Assembly (NCBI GenBank): GCA_944325345.1 | Contig: CALUZV010000002.1 | Coordinates: 62,001-126,000, forward strand | From: an uncultured Parabacteroides sp. | GTDB taxonomy: Bacteria > Bacteroidota > Bacteroidia > Bacteroidales > Tannerellaceae | Direction: 5' to 3' | DNA: 64,000 nt | Shown: one piece after another, positions 42,936-51,644 of the stretch | Layout of the letters: each line of letters starts with the position of its first letter | Position numbering within the stretch: position 1 is the first letter of the stretch | Program-made: the position numbers and the translations under genes | The notes under the pieces: generated by a model | Databases searched by the model: none | Seen by the model: the letters and a program-made list of their open reading frames with translations, nothing else | What the model was told of the DNA's origin: nothing

Positions 42936-43275
42936 AAAAAAGCATCCAAGGGCTTGGACGAGTATTTGCAAACGCGAAAATGGTCGTCCAAGGGGTTGGA
43001 CGAGTACTTTCAAGCGTGAAAATGGTCATCCAAGGCCTTGGACGAGTACTTTCAGACGTGAAAGTGGTCATCGTAGGCCTTCGCGGAGTACTTTCAAGCA
43101 TGAAAGTGGTCATCCAAGGGCTACGCGGAGTACTTTCACGAGTGAAAATGGTTGTCGTAGGGCTACGAAGGTAAAAAACAAGAAAAAACCTGCCCGTACA
43201 TCAACATCCACGCTTGCGCGGATGAACATCTACGGAAATTTTCCTCAGCATCCGCGAAGACGCGGGTGAACATCT
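42936..43275. repeat. Repeat array G, 42-bp period, plus a 22-bp tail
   Basis: GAGTA(C/T)TTT starts at 42960, 43002, 43044, 43086 and 43128: exactly 42 bases apart. Half-units are palindromes, CTTTCA-4-TGAAAG alternating with CCAAGGCCTTGG or CGTAGGGCTACG. A second small family with CATCCGCG hairpins and AACATC at 43204, 43226 and 43270 follows at steps of 22 and 44. It lies between the chromate transporter and DUF6383 genes. Confidence 0.85.
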
Positions 43276-43279
43276 ATTT

Positions 43280-43828
43280 TTAATAAAGTATTATCCCCGC
43301 AATTCCCGCCAGCACAATCATCAGTATCGGATGGATTTTGAACTTCCACGTCAGAAAGAAGGCGGCCAGGAATATCAGGATACTCTTATAGTCGATGAAG
43401 TTCTCGTGATTCATCAAGAGAAGTGCAGCGGCGGCAATCAGGCCCACCGTAACCGGGCGCAATCCCAAAAAGGCAGCCTCTACATACTTGTTATTTTTGA
43501 ATTTAGCAAAGAAATAAGAAATCGCAAGGACCAAAAGGAACGAGGGAAGACAGACAGCGAAGGTCGTCAGGCAGGAACCGAGGATGGCCATGGCCGAGGA
43601 ATAGCCGGCGTTGTGAATCGCGGTGTAGCCGATATAGGTCGCACTGTTGATACCGATGGGGCCGGGCGTCATTTGCGAAATCGCCACGATGTCGGTAAAC
43701 TCTTGGAGCGTAATCCAGCCGTAGCGGTCCACGACATCGGCTTGGATGAGCGAAAGCATCGCGTATCCCCCTCCAAATCCCAGAATACCAATCTTCAAAT
43801 AGACGTAAAGCAACTGTAACCAAATCAT
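43280..43828 (-). CDS. Chromate transporter family protein, half-size (second)
   Basis: A 182-residue inner membrane protein matching one half of ChrA. It keeps the signature FLKIGxxGFGGGYAML (here YLKIGILGFGGGYAMLSLI) and TPGPIGINSATYIG, followed by about five hydrophobic helices. Short chromate transporters work as pairs encoded side by side. I start at ATG 43828 (MIWLQLLYVYLK), five bases after the sister gene; the frame extends upstream inside that gene but has no reason to be used. The substrate may be chromate or another oxyanion. Confidence 0.88.
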   Translation of the reverse strand: MIWLQLLYVYLKIGILGFGGGYAMLSLIQADVVDRYGWITLQEFTDIVAISQMTPGPIGINSATYIGYTAIHNAGYSSAMAILGSCLTTFAVCLPSFLLVLAISYFFAKFKNNKYVEAAFLGLRPVTVGLIAAAALLLMNHENFIDYKSILIFLAAFFLTWKFKIHPILMIVLAGIAGIILY

Positions 43829-43833
43829 AGCCG

Positions 43834-44364
43834 TCAAATTTTCTTTATTTTCAGTCCGTAATACAAACCTCCGGCGATGGCCACGAGGATAATCCAAGCG
43901 GGAGAGATGCCGACTTGCCAAATCAACAAAGCCGCAGCCACAGGGATGATAAGTTGGAGTTTCGTCAGCTTTATTGAACGCGCCGTAGTCAGACACGGTA
44001 CCACAATCAGCGCAACGACCGCCGGGCGAAGACCCTTAAAGGCACGTTCGACCCATTCGTTATCGCGGACTTGTGTAAAGAAGAGCGCGATGAGCAAAAT
44101 AATAAGGAAAGAGGGAAGTATGGTTCCCAAAGCACAACAAATCGCGCCGGGAGTCTTCTTTAGACGGTAGCCGACGAATATCGAGATGTTCACGGCAAAA
44201 ATTCCCGGGAGAGATTGCGTTACGGCGAAGACATCGACAAAGTCTTCCTTCGAAAGCCAGCCGCGATCCACTACTTCCCGCTGAATCAGGGGCAACATGG
44301 CGTATCCACCGCCGATGGTGAACATTCCGATTTTGACGAAAGTAAGAAACAGAGTCCAATACAT
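43834..44364 (-). CDS. Chromate transporter family protein, half-size (first)
   Basis: A 176-residue partner of the preceding entry with the same signature (FVKIGMFTIGGGYAMLPLI, then LPGIFAVNISIFVGYR) and about five to six helices, ending in a basic tail (YYGLKIKKI). Two ChrA halves with opposite membrane topology are thought to act together. The pair closes a leftward series starting at 49663. The TTGACAATT-type repeat fills the 33 bases between it and the S41 protease gene. Confidence 0.88.
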   Translation of the reverse strand: MYWTLFLTFVKIGMFTIGGGYAMLPLIQREVVDRGWLSKEDFVDVFAVTQSLPGIFAVNISIFVGYRLKKTPGAICCALGTILPSFLIILLIALFFTQVRDNEWVERAFKGLRPAVVALIVVPCLTTARSIKLTKLQLIIPVAAALLIWQVGISPAWIILVAIAGGLYYGLKIKKI

Positions 44365-44402
44365 ATCAATTGAGAATTGAAAATTGAGAATGGAGAATTA
44401 GG
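44365..44402. repeat. Dispersed AATTGAGAATTGA-type repeat (copy 3)
   Basis: Four AATTGA/GAATTG-like units in the short gap between the chromate transporter and protease genes, running into the protease stop codon. Confidence 0.65.
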
Positions 44403-46023
44403 AATCGGTATCATCCGGTTTCTCTTGTGTTTGGCCGAGGATACGGGCATAACGCGCCGGGTCGTTGAGGATGCGGAGCGCTTCGACATAACTATCGTTT
44501 GCCGTATTGATGATTTGGAAATACTCGGTCATATCAAACAAATCACGTGCAATCAATGCCTTGAGTTGAAGGCGGATTAGCGGGAGCGAACGAGTATATT
44601 GTGCCTCATCAAAGGCAATCTTCTCAGCATCTGCCAGAGAACGGAGGTCGGAAAGGATTTCGTCGCCCGTCTCGAACTGCTCCTCATATTTGGCAAAGCG
44701 TTTGTATTCCTTCTTCAATTCTTCGCGGTGGCGGTCGATATAGTTCATCGCAGCACGGTTAATCAAACCCGTAGCGACGAGTTTCCGATGATAATCCGTA
44801 TAACGCGTGGTATCGACAGGGATGAAAACGTCCGGCATGATTCCTCCGCCACCATAGACAGTGCGATGCGTTTCTAACGTCCCATATTTCAAGGAATCCG
44901 GGAAATGAATGCTATCCGCCGAAGTCAGTTCCCCGTGATTATAGCGGTTAATCAAGTCGCGAGCATAATCCTCCGCCTTCCCTTGCTCGTAAGGTTTTTG
45001 GATACAACGGCCCGTCGGGGTATAATAACGGGCGACCGTCAGGCGAATCATCGAGCCATCAGGGAGCGGGATAGGCTTTTGCACCAAGCCTTTTCCAAAA
45101 GTACGACGGCCAACGATAACCCCTCTGTCCCAATCCTGCACGGCACCGGAGACAATCTCACTGGCACTGGCAGAGGATTCATCGACAAGGACAACCAAGC
45201 GGCCTTCTTCCAATAAACCTCGGTAGGTAGCTTTCGCCTCATCCCGACGCTGGCGGGAACCCTCCGTGTAAACGATGAGCTTTCCTTTGGTCAGAAATTC
45301 ATCCGCTAACTCAATGGCAATATTCAAATAGCCCCCGCCATTCCCTTGAAGGTCGAGGATAAGGTCTTTCATCCCCTTCTTTTTCAGTTTGAGGAGAGCC
45401 TCTTCTATTTCCTCAGTGGAAGAGGCGGCAAAACGGTTGAGCTTGATGTATCCCGTATGTTTATCCGCCATATAAGCGGCATCGAGACTGTGTACCGGAA
45501 TCTTTCCACGGACAATACGAAAATCAAGCAGTTCTGATTGACCGCCACGTTTTACTTTAACATTTACTTCGGTACCTTTCGGACCTCTCAAACGCTTCAT
45601 GATTTCACTGGTACGCATCTTTACTCCGGCAATGACCGTATCGTTTACAGCAACAATGCGGTCTCCTGCTATCAATCCCACTTTTTCAGAAGGGCCGCCG
45701 GGAATCACCTGGATAACATAAACCGTATCGGTAAGCATATTGAATTGGATACCGATGCCGTCGAAATTTCCTACTAAGGGAGTCGTCATCTCCTTCGTTT
45801 CTTCCGGGTCGGTATAGGTGGAATGCGGGTCCAGTTTGTCAAGCATTCCGATAATGGCATCTTCTACCAATTTCGTTTCATCCGTCTTATCGACGTACAG
45901 ATTTTCGATGGCGTAAAGAGCCAGTTGAAGTTTTCGAGCGTTTTCATGCGTGGCATTCTTCTTTTGAGCAAACGCCGGGGGAAGAAGCGTAACGAAAACG
46001 AAGAGAATCAGAAAGCGTTTCAT
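44398..46023 (-). CDS. S41 family C-terminal processing peptidase
   Basis: A 541-residue exported protease. A signal peptide (MKRFLILFVFVTLLPPAFAQ) leads to a helical pro-domain, a PDZ domain at about 90-170 (YVIQVIPGGPSEKVGLIAGDRIVAVND), and the S41 catalytic domain, with the serine in LVDESSASASEIVSGA (about 290) and the lysine in GRRTFGKGLVQ (about 315). Family members trim periplasmic or outer membrane proteins from their C-termini. The C-terminal 120 residues are helical and charged, followed by a short acidic end. It follows coaD by 15 bases. Confidence 0.92.
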   Translation of the reverse strand: MKRFLILFVFVTLLPPAFAQKKNATHENARKLQLALYAIENLYVDKTDETKLVEDAIIGMLDKLDPHSTYTDPEETKEMTTPLVGNFDGIGIQFNMLTDTVYVIQVIPGGPSEKVGLIAGDRIVAVNDTVIAGVKMRTSEIMKRLRGPKGTEVNVKVKRGGQSELLDFRIVRGKIPVHSLDAAYMADKHTGYIKLNRFAASSTEEIEEALLKLKKKGMKDLILDLQGNGGGYLNIAIELADEFLTKGKLIVYTEGSRQRRDEAKATYRGLLEEGRLVVLVDESSASASEIVSGAVQDWDRGVIVGRRTFGKGLVQKPIPLPDGSMIRLTVARYYTPTGRCIQKPYEQGKAEDYARDLINRYNHGELTSADSIHFPDSLKYGTLETHRTVYGGGGIMPDVFIPVDTTRYTDYHRKLVATGLINRAAMNYIDRHREELKKEYKRFAKYEEQFETGDEILSDLRSLADAEKIAFDEAQYTRSLPLIRLQLKALIARDLFDMTEYFQIINTANDSYVEALRILNDPARYARILGQTQEKPDDTDS

Positions 46024-46038
46024 CGTATGCTAATGTTT

Positions 46039-46557
46039 TTATTTACTGATTAGGAATTCATGGATAACCGGAGGGATGAACATTTGTACATCCTTACCGA
46101 AATGAAGCAACTCACGAACCACACTGGAGCTGATGTGCGCGTATTCAGGTTCGGCTAATAAGAAAACCGTTTCAATGCCGGCAATCGAGCGATTCACATC
46201 GGCAATATTTTTCTCATATTCAAAATCAATTACCGACCGGATGCCTCGCAAAATAAAGTCCGCTCCTACCGCATGGGCAAAATCGACCGTCAGCGAATTA
46301 TAGGTACAGACTTTAACGCGCGGCTCATCCTTATATAAAATATGGATAGCCTCAGCACGCGCTTCTGCCGGGAAGAATCCCTGCTTTTGTTCATTGATGC
46401 CAATAGCTATCACGATCTCATCGGCAAGTGCAAGACCCCGACTCACCAAAGACTGATGTCCGATCGTAAAAGGGTCAAAGGAGCCAGGGAAAAGGGCCCG
46501 ACGGATAGAATATGGAGAATTGAGTATCGAGTTTGCTCCGTATTGTTCGCTATTCAT
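46039..46557 (-). CDS. coaD: Pantetheine-phosphate adenylyltransferase
   Basis: The penultimate enzyme of coenzyme A synthesis, 172 residues. The nucleotidyltransferase motif is [15 protein letters not shown] (about 23-37) and the second motif is [14 protein letters not shown] (about 137). About 18 residues precede the usual start of the family; this extension ([10 protein letters not shown]) is encoded by DNA resembling the AATTGAGAATTGA repeat, and no in-frame ATG lies closer, so a repeat seems to have been built into the gene. It lies 9 bases after parE. Confidence 0.93.
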   Translation of the reverse strand: MNSEQYGANSILNSPYSIRRALFPGSFDPFTIGHQSLVSRGLALADEIVIAIGINEQKQGFFPAEARAEAIHILYKDEPRVKVCTYNSLTVDFAHAVGADFILRGIRSVIDFEYEKNIADVNRSIAGIETVFLLAEPEYAHISSSVVRELLHFGKDVQMFIPPVIHEFLISK

Positions 46558-46566
46558 ATCTATTCT

Positions 46567-48516
46567 TTATCTATTCACCTGCAACTCATCATTAACCAAA
46601 TCTTCCTCAATAACCAGATTGTCGATGATGAAATTCTGTCGTTCCATTGTATTTTTCCCCATATAAAATTCCAGCATTTCCTTGATAGCATCTTCCTTCT
46701 TCATCGTAACCGGGTCGAGACGCATATCTTTCCCAATGAAGTTACGGAATTCATCGGGAGATATTTCCCCTAAACCTTTGAAGCGCGTAATTTCGGGATT
46801 CTTGCCCAACGCTTCAATAGCAGCAAGACGCTCTTCCTCGTTATAGCAATAACAAGTCTTTTGCTTATTGCGGACACGGAAGAGCGGCGTCTGGAGGATA
46901 TAAACATGATTACGCTTAATCAAGTCCGGGAAGAACTGGAGGAAAAAGGTAATCAACAAGAGGCGGATGTGCATCCCATCGACATCAGCATCCGTAGCAA
47001 TGATGACCTTATTATAACGAAGTCCTTCCAAGCCGTCTTCAATATTGAGTGCGGCCTGCAACAGATTGAACTCTTCATTCTCATACACAATCTTCTTCGT
47101 CAAACCATAACTATTCAACGGTTTTCCTCGGAGACTGAAGACCGCTTGGAAATTCGGGTCGCGGCTTTTCGTGATAGAACCACTGGCAGAATCTCCCTCG
47201 GTAATGAAGATGCAACTTTCCTCTACCCGGTCGCCCTTTCCGTCATTCAGGTGGATGCGGCAATCGCGGAGTTTCTTATTGTGGAGGTTCGCTTTCTTGG
47301 CTCGCTCCCGGGCAAGTTTCGTAACGCCGGCAATCGCTTTGCGTTCTTTCTCCGAATCTTGGATTTTACGCAAAAGGATATCGGCTGTTTCAAGATTCTT
47401 ATGGAGATAATTATCGAGTTCTTTCTTAATAAAGTCGTTGATGAACTTCGAGACCGTAGGACCATCAGGCCCCATATCCTTCGAGCCAAGCTTCGTCTTC
47501 GTCTGACTTTCAAACACCGGCTCTTCAACTTTGATACTGATAGCCGCAACGATACCGGCACGTATATCGGTATATTCAAAGCCTTTGTTGAAATATTCCT
47601 TGATGACACGACCCACAGCTTCCTTGAAAGCCGAGAGGTGCGTACCGCCTTGCGTTGTGAGCTGACCATTGACAAAAGAGTAATATTCCTCGCCGTATTG
47701 GTTGCTATGGGTGATGACTACCTCAATGTCTTCGCCTTTCAAATGGATAATCGGATAGAGAGGCTCGGTAGTCATGTTCTCATTCAAGAGGTCTTCCAAT
47801 CCTTTGCGGGAATAAAACCGCTTTCCGTTATAGAGAATCGTTAGTCCTGAGTTGAGGAAAACATAGTTTTTCAACAAGGATTCCACAAATTCGTCTTTGT
47901 AATGATAATCCCGGAAGATATCTTTATCGGGGACAAAGCGGACAAGCGTCCCGTTGGGTTCCTCGGAGGGTTGGATGTCTTGCTCATGCGTAATGACGGC
48001 CTTGCTATATTCTACCTGTTTGTATTCTCCGTCGCGATAGCTGGCTATCAAGAAATAACTACTCAAGGCATTAACAGCTTTGATACCGACACCGTTCAGA
48101 CCAACAGACTTCTTAAAGGCTTTGCTATCGTATTTGGCACCAGTATTCATCTTGCTGGAGACATCGACGACCTTGCCTAAGGGAACACCACGCCCGTGGT
48201 CGCGAACCGTTACCTCTCCATCGCGGATAGTTACCTCAATAGACTTTCCGAAGCCCATCATATATTCGTCGATAGAGTTGTCGAGCACTTCTTTCAGCAA
48301 GACATAGATACCATCATCGGCATACGAACCATCGCCCAGCTTTCCGATGTACATACCCGGACGACGGCGGATGTGTTCCATCCAGTCGAGCGTCTTGATG
48401 TCATCGTCGCTATAAGACGCAGCGTCGGCCTCTGTGTCAATTGACAATTGAGAATTGGCAATTGACAATTCCTTATCCTTTTCGTTATCCAAAATATCTT
48501 CTCCTTTAATTTTCAA
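46567..48516 (-). CDS. parE: DNA topoisomerase IV subunit B
   Basis: A 649-residue ATPase subunit of a type IIA topoisomerase. The GHKL ATPase motifs are [21 protein letters not shown] and [14 protein letters not shown]; the TOPRIM domain has TEGDSASGS and [13 protein letters not shown]. The length and the [19 protein letters not shown] segment fit Bacteroidales ParE better than GyrB. Residues about 16-27 ([12 protein letters not shown]) are encoded by the TTGACAATT dispersed repeat and precede the conserved [15 protein letters not shown], so the N-terminus carries repeat-derived sequence. It follows the GNAT-like gene by 10 bases. Confidence 0.93.
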   Translation of the reverse strand: MKIKGEDILDNEKDKELSIANSQLSIDTEADAASYSDDDIKTLDWMEHIRRRPGMYIGKLGDGSYADDGIYVLLKEVLDNSIDEYMMGFGKSIEVTIRDGEVTVRDHGRGVPLGKVVDVSSKMNTGAKYDSKAFKKSVGLNGVGIKAVNALSSYFLIASYRDGEYKQVEYSKAVITHEQDIQPSEEPNGTLVRFVPDKDIFRDYHYKDEFVESLLKNYVFLNSGLTILYNGKRFYSRKGLEDLLNENMTTEPLYPIIHLKGEDIEVVITHSNQYGEEYYSFVNGQLTTQGGTHLSAFKEAVGRVIKEYFNKGFEYTDIRAGIVAAISIKVEEPVFESQTKTKLGSKDMGPDGPTVSKFINDFIKKELDNYLHKNLETADILLRKIQDSEKERKAIAGVTKLARERAKKANLHNKKLRDCRIHLNDGKGDRVEESCIFITEGDSASGSITKSRDPNFQAVFSLRGKPLNSYGLTKKIVYENEEFNLLQAALNIEDGLEGLRYNKVIIATDADVDGMHIRLLLITFFLQFFPDLIKRNHVYILQTPLFRVRNKQKTCYCYNEEERLAAIEALGKNPEITRFKGLGEISPDEFRNFIGKDMRLDPVTMKKEDAIKEMLEFYMGKNTMERQNFIIDNLVIEEDLVNDELQVNR

Positions 48517-48540
48517 TTGTCAATTCTTAATTGTCAATTT
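48437..48540. repeat. Dispersed TTGACAATTGA-type repeat (copy 4), inside coding DNA
   Basis: Units CAATTGACAATTGAGAATTG and CAATTGTCAATTCTTAATTG flank the parE start and supply codons 16-27 of parE and the last codons (KIDN, stop) of the GNAT-like gene. Confidence 0.8.
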
Positions 48541-49663
48541 TCTTTATGAACGCCCGCCGCGTCTTGTGGTGTTCGCGCTTAAAGTAGTTCCATTGAGCCT
48601 GCACCGCATTGTTATTTTCCAGTTCCGGATTGCTTTCGGCATAGACAACGCCCAGGCGGTTATAAACAGGAATCAAGTCGTTGAAGAGAAGCGCGTTCAC
48701 GCCCTTGCTTTGATATTCGGGCAAAACGCCGGTCAAGTACAAATCAATCACCTTGGGCTTCGACTTCAACGCTTTCAAGAGATGAATCCATCCAAAGGGG
48801 AACAAATGTCCACGTGCCTTCTGCATCGCCTTCGAAAGGCTGGGGAGCGAGATGCCGAACCCGACCACCTCGTCGTCCGCGTCCCGCGTAATCACCGTAA
48901 CCAAGTCGTAGCGCAACATCGGGATATACATCTTTATATAATAGTCGATTTGCTTATCTGTCAAAGGGGAGAAACCGTAGAGAGGTTCATAAGCGGCATT
49001 CAGCGTCCGAAACACTTTGCGTGCGTATGGCATGATTTCCTTTTCATTCTTAAACTTACGGATGGAAAGTCCGTATTTCTTCCGCACGATTTCGCCGATA
49101 CGTTGGTGTTTCTCCGGGATACCCTCGCGGGGAACGAATATCTTGAACTCATGCCAATCCTGGTCTTTCTCGAATCCCATCCGCTCCATGTGTTTCGGAT
49201 AGTAGGGATAATTATAGATGGTAGCCATCGTCCCGAGCTGGTCGAAGCCATCGACTAACATCCCTTCGTGATCCATATCCGTAAATCCCAGCGGTCCATG
49301 CAACTCCGTCATCCCGTGTTCTTTTGCCCAACGGATAACAGCGTCGAACAACGCATCAACCACCTCGGCATCGTCCACAAAATCCACGAACCCAAAACGC
49401 GCCCGCTTCTCGTCCCACGCCGCATTACTTCCACGATTGATGATTCCAGCGATACGCCCTACAATCTTTCCGTCCTTATAGGCCAGAAAGAGAATGGCGT
49501 CGCAGACTTCGAAGGCAGGATTCTTCTCCTTGTCCAACGTCATCATTTCTTCCTCTATCAAACAAGGCACATAATAGGGATTATCTTTATATAAGTCGAT
49601 GCTGAATTTGACGAACTGTTTCAGCTCTTTCTTCGTTGTTACTTTTCTTATTTCTACGCTCAT
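48527..49663 (-). CDS. GNAT-like protein, paralogue of 18593-19732
   Basis: A 378-residue cytoplasmic protein, similar over its full length to the first protein of the acyl-chain operon. Shared blocks are NPYYVPCL, GRIAGIIN, FDQLGTMATIYNYPYYP, and the C-terminal acyltransferase-like block LPEYQSKGVNALLFNDLIPVYN. No substrate is known. Its last codons and stop lie within a TTGACAATT repeat. A -7 box at 49692-49699 lies 29 bases upstream. It heads a six-gene leftward series with parE, coaD, a protease and chromate transporters, which gives no functional hint. Confidence 0.75.
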   Translation of the reverse strand: MSVEIRKVTTKKELKQFVKFSIDLYKDNPYYVPCLIEEEMMTLDKEKNPAFEVCDAILFLAYKDGKIVGRIAGIINRGSNAAWDEKRARFGFVDFVDDAEVVDALFDAVIRWAKEHGMTELHGPLGFTDMDHEGMLVDGFDQLGTMATIYNYPYYPKHMERMGFEKDQDWHEFKIFVPREGIPEKHQRIGEIVRKKYGLSIRKFKNEKEIMPYARKVFRTLNAAYEPLYGFSPLTDKQIDYYIKMYIPMLRYDLVTVITRDADDEVVGFGISLPSLSKAMQKARGHLFPFGWIHLLKALKSKPKVIDLYLTGVLPEYQSKGVNALLFNDLIPVYNRLGVVYAESNPELENNNAVQAQWNYFKREHHKTRRAFIKKIDN

Positions 49664-49691
49664 CGGTCTATTATATATCCAGTTTAGCGGG

Positions 49692-49699
49692 CAAAATTA
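49692..49699 (-). promoter_or_regulatory. -7 box of the GNAT-like gene and parE directon
   Basis: The minus strand reads TAATTTTG, with TTG about 17 bases upstream at 49719-49717. Confidence 0.5.
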
Positions 49700-49723
49700 C
49701 GAATTTTATTTGATAACAACTTA

Positions 49724-49752
49724 TAAAAAAGGCTCCTCTTCACAGAGAAGCC
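49724..49752 (-). terminator. Terminator between the HIT gene and the GNAT-like gene
   Basis: GGCTTCTC and GAGGAGCC (minus strand) form the stem, followed by TTTTTTAT. It stops HIT transcripts and any transcript from the promoter at 49820. Confidence 0.8.
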
Positions 49753-49819
49753 TTCTTATAGGTTAACAACTTTATGAGTAAAAACCACTAATGAATTAAT
49801 TTATTGTCCAATTTGCTGG

Positions 49820-49849
49820 CAAAGATACATCTTTTTCTTAACCAGCAAA
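49820..49849 (-). promoter_or_regulatory. Promoter in the gap after the HIT gene
   Basis: On the minus strand TTTG (49849-49846), 18 bases, TATCTTTG (49827-49820). A transcript would run only about 90 bases to the terminator at 49724-49752: a candidate small RNA. Confidence 0.5.
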
Positions 49850-49862
49850 TAGCCTATTTCAT

Positions 49863-50258
49863 TTATTTATATTCTTTCCGGATACGAGCCGCGATTTCCG
49901 CCAGTTCATCCTGCGTCAGCGAGAGCTTCGCGCCGCCGAAATACATATCCGATTCTTTCGTAATAGGAATCAAATGGATATGGGCATGCGGCACTTCCAG
50001 TCCCATGACGGCCAATCCTACACGCTTACACGGTATCGCCGCTTCCTGAGCCCGGGCCACGCGCTTGGCAAACGCCATCATACGGCCCAACTTCGCATCG
50101 TCGATATCGAAAATATAATCCACTTCGGCTTTCGGAATCACCAGCGTGTGCCCTACGGCAACCGGATTGATATCCAGGAAAGCATAAAACTCTTCGTCTT
50201 CGGCAACCTTGTGGCTCGGGATTTCCCCTGCCGCGATTCTGCTAAATATAGTAGCCAT
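49863..50258 (-). CDS. HIT family (histidine triad) hydrolase
   Basis: A 131-residue nucleotide hydrolase or transferase of the HINT branch. The triad is in VPHAHIHLIPI at about 94-104, with FSRIAAGEIPSHKV near the start and FLDINPVAVGHTLVIPK around residue 30. Members split nucleoside phosphoramidates or dinucleoside polyphosphates. It follows greA by 21 bases on the same strand, a recurrent pairing in Bacteroidales, and is cotranscribed with it. Confidence 0.93.
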   Translation of the reverse strand: MATIFSRIAAGEIPSHKVAEDEEFYAFLDINPVAVGHTLVIPKAEVDYIFDIDDAKLGRMMAFAKRVARAQEAAIPCKRVGLAVMGLEVPHAHIHLIPITKESDMYFGGAKLSLTQDELAEIAARIRKEYK

Positions 50259-50279
50259 CTCTATGTCCTCCTATCTTTA

Positions 50280-50750
50280 TTAAATGGAAATATCCATGAT
50301 TTCAAACGTCATCATGCCCGACGGCACCTTTATCTCGGCTACGTCGCCGACCTTCTTGCCCAGCAATCCCTGCGCAATCGGCGTGCTGATGGCGATTTTC
50401 CCTTCCTTCAGGTTCGCCTCCGAATCCGAGACAAGCGTGTAGGTCATCACGGCATTGTTCTTCGTGTTCTTGATTTTCACCTTGTTCAGGATTTGTACCT
50501 CGTCGGTCTGCACGCGCGACTGGTCGATCAGGCGGGCGTTCGCAATCAAGCCCTTCAGCTGTGCGAGCTTCGCCTCCATGATGCCTTGCGCTTCCTTGGC
50601 CGCATCATACTCGGCATTTTCCGACAAGTCGCCCTTGTCGCGAGCCTCCGCTATCTGGGCGGAAATCTCAGGACGTTTCACTGATTCCAAATAATTAATC
50701 TCGGCTAATATCTTGTTATAGCCTTCTTCTGTCATATAACTAACAGCCAT
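50280..50750 (-). CDS. greA: Transcription elongation factor GreA
   Basis: A 156-residue factor that rescues backtracked RNA polymerase. The N-terminal coiled coil (about 10-75) contains RPEISAQIAEARDKGDLSENAEYDAAKEAQ, split here as usual into two helices with the acidic tip DLSENAEY. The C-terminal FKBP-like domain has YTLVSDSEANLKEGKIAIS and PIAQGLLGKKVGD. A good ribosome site (AGGAGG) lies about 8 bases before the ATG, rare in this genome. A promoter and an attenuator-like hairpin lie upstream at 50796-50891. Confidence 0.95.
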   Translation of the reverse strand: MAVSYMTEEGYNKILAEINYLESVKRPEISAQIAEARDKGDLSENAEYDAAKEAQGIMEAKLAQLKGLIANARLIDQSRVQTDEVQILNKVKIKNTKNNAVMTYTLVSDSEANLKEGKIAISTPIAQGLLGKKVGDVAEIKVPSGMMTFEIMDISI

Positions 50751-50795
50751 AATTAAATCCTCCTATTTTTATTTTTTATGATTTATACGTTGCAA

Positions 50796-50833
50796 TAAAA
50801 AAAGAATCCCAACCAACAACTTGGCTGGAACTC
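50796..50833 (-). terminator. Terminator-like hairpin between rnhB and greA
   Basis: GAGTTCCAGCCAA pairs with TTGGTTGGGATTC (13 bp, three G-T pairs, 4-base loop) on the minus strand, followed by TTTTTTT. It lies 46 bases before greA and 20-30 bases after the predicted transcript start at about 50854. Confidence 0.8.
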
Positions 50834-50859
50834 TTTTATCTTTCATCTATTTGACTGTG

Positions 50860-50891
50860 CAAATATAGACGTTGTTTCTGATATAAACAAA
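50860..50891 (-). promoter_or_regulatory. Full consensus promoter of greA
   Basis: On the minus strand TTTG (50891-50888), 20 bases, TATATTTG (50867-50860). Confidence 0.75.
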
Positions 50892-50959
50892 TATCCCGCC
50901 TCTGCTTTACAACATCTATTTGCCCCAAAAAGTTTTCATCTGACCTTTTCGGCCACTTT

Positions 50960-51562
50960 TCACTCCGGAAACAACTCCAATTGCTGGGGCAAAAGCCGGA
51001 ATGTCTTCCGGTGGTAAGGCGTAATCCCGTACTGGCGGATGGCCTCGCGGTGTGCCTTCGTCGGGTATCCCTTGTTCACATCCCAAGCATATTCGGGGTA
51101 CTCGGTAGCCAGGCGGTTCATGTAGTCGTCCCTGTAGGTTTTCGCCAGGACCGAGGCGGCCGCGATGCTGAGGTATTTCCCGTCGCCCTTCACCACCGTC
51201 GTATGCCCGATGCCGGGATAGGGCGTGAAGCGGTTGCCGTCGATGAGCAAGTGCTCGGGGCGCACCTTCAGTTGCTCGATGGCGCGGTGCATGGCGAGGA
51301 ACGAGGCCTTCAGGATGTTTATCCGGTCGATCTCCTCGGGCGTTACCACGCCGACGGCCCACGCCACGGCCTCGGCCTCGATGATGGGGCGCAGGGCGTA
51401 GCGCCTCCGTTCGCTCAGCTGTTTGCTGTCGTTCAACTCATCGTTGTGGAAATCGGGCGGGAGGATCACCGCTGCCGCATAGACCGCCCCGGCAAGGCAT
51501 CCGCGCCCCGCTTCGTCGCAGCCGGCCTCTATCCGTCCGGCCTCCATATAGGGTAATAACAT
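50960..51562 (-). CDS. rnhB: Ribonuclease HII
   Basis: A 200-residue nuclease that removes ribonucleotides from DNA and RNA-DNA hybrids. The first catalytic pair is in [19 protein letters not shown] (about 13-31), and the other acidic residues are in LIDGNRF and in the KTYRDDYM helix. I use ATG 51562 ([14 protein letters not shown]) and not ATG 51580, because the -7 box at 51585-51592 would put the transcript start about at 51579. The product ends with [13 protein letters not shown]. Array H separates it from the divergent pyrH. Confidence 0.93.
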   Translation of the reverse strand: MLLPYMEAGRIEAGCDEAGRGCLAGAVYAAAVILPPDFHNDELNDSKQLSERRRYALRPIIEAEAVAWAVGVVTPEEIDRINILKASFLAMHRAIEQLKVRPEHLLIDGNRFTPYPGIGHTTVVKGDGKYLSIAAASVLAKTYRDDYMNRLATEYPEYAWDVNKGYPTKAHREAIRQYGITPYHRKTFRLLPQQLELFPE

Positions 51563-51584
51563 CTTTTTTTCGGTTTTCATGGGG

Positions 51585-51592
51585 CAAAAATA
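51585..51592 (-). promoter_or_regulatory. -7 box of rnhB
   Basis: The minus strand reads TATTTTTG; its position argues for the shorter rnhB start. Confidence 0.5.
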
Positions 51593-51644
51593 CGGTTTTT
51601 AGGGGAAGGAATGCCTGGGTAGGGGGGTGGAAAATGCACGGCGA

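Noticed and set aside
43829..43996. Longer start for the second chromate transporter at 43996
   Set aside because: The extra residues are arginine- and histidine-rich, lie inside the sister gene and precede a normal family start at 43828.
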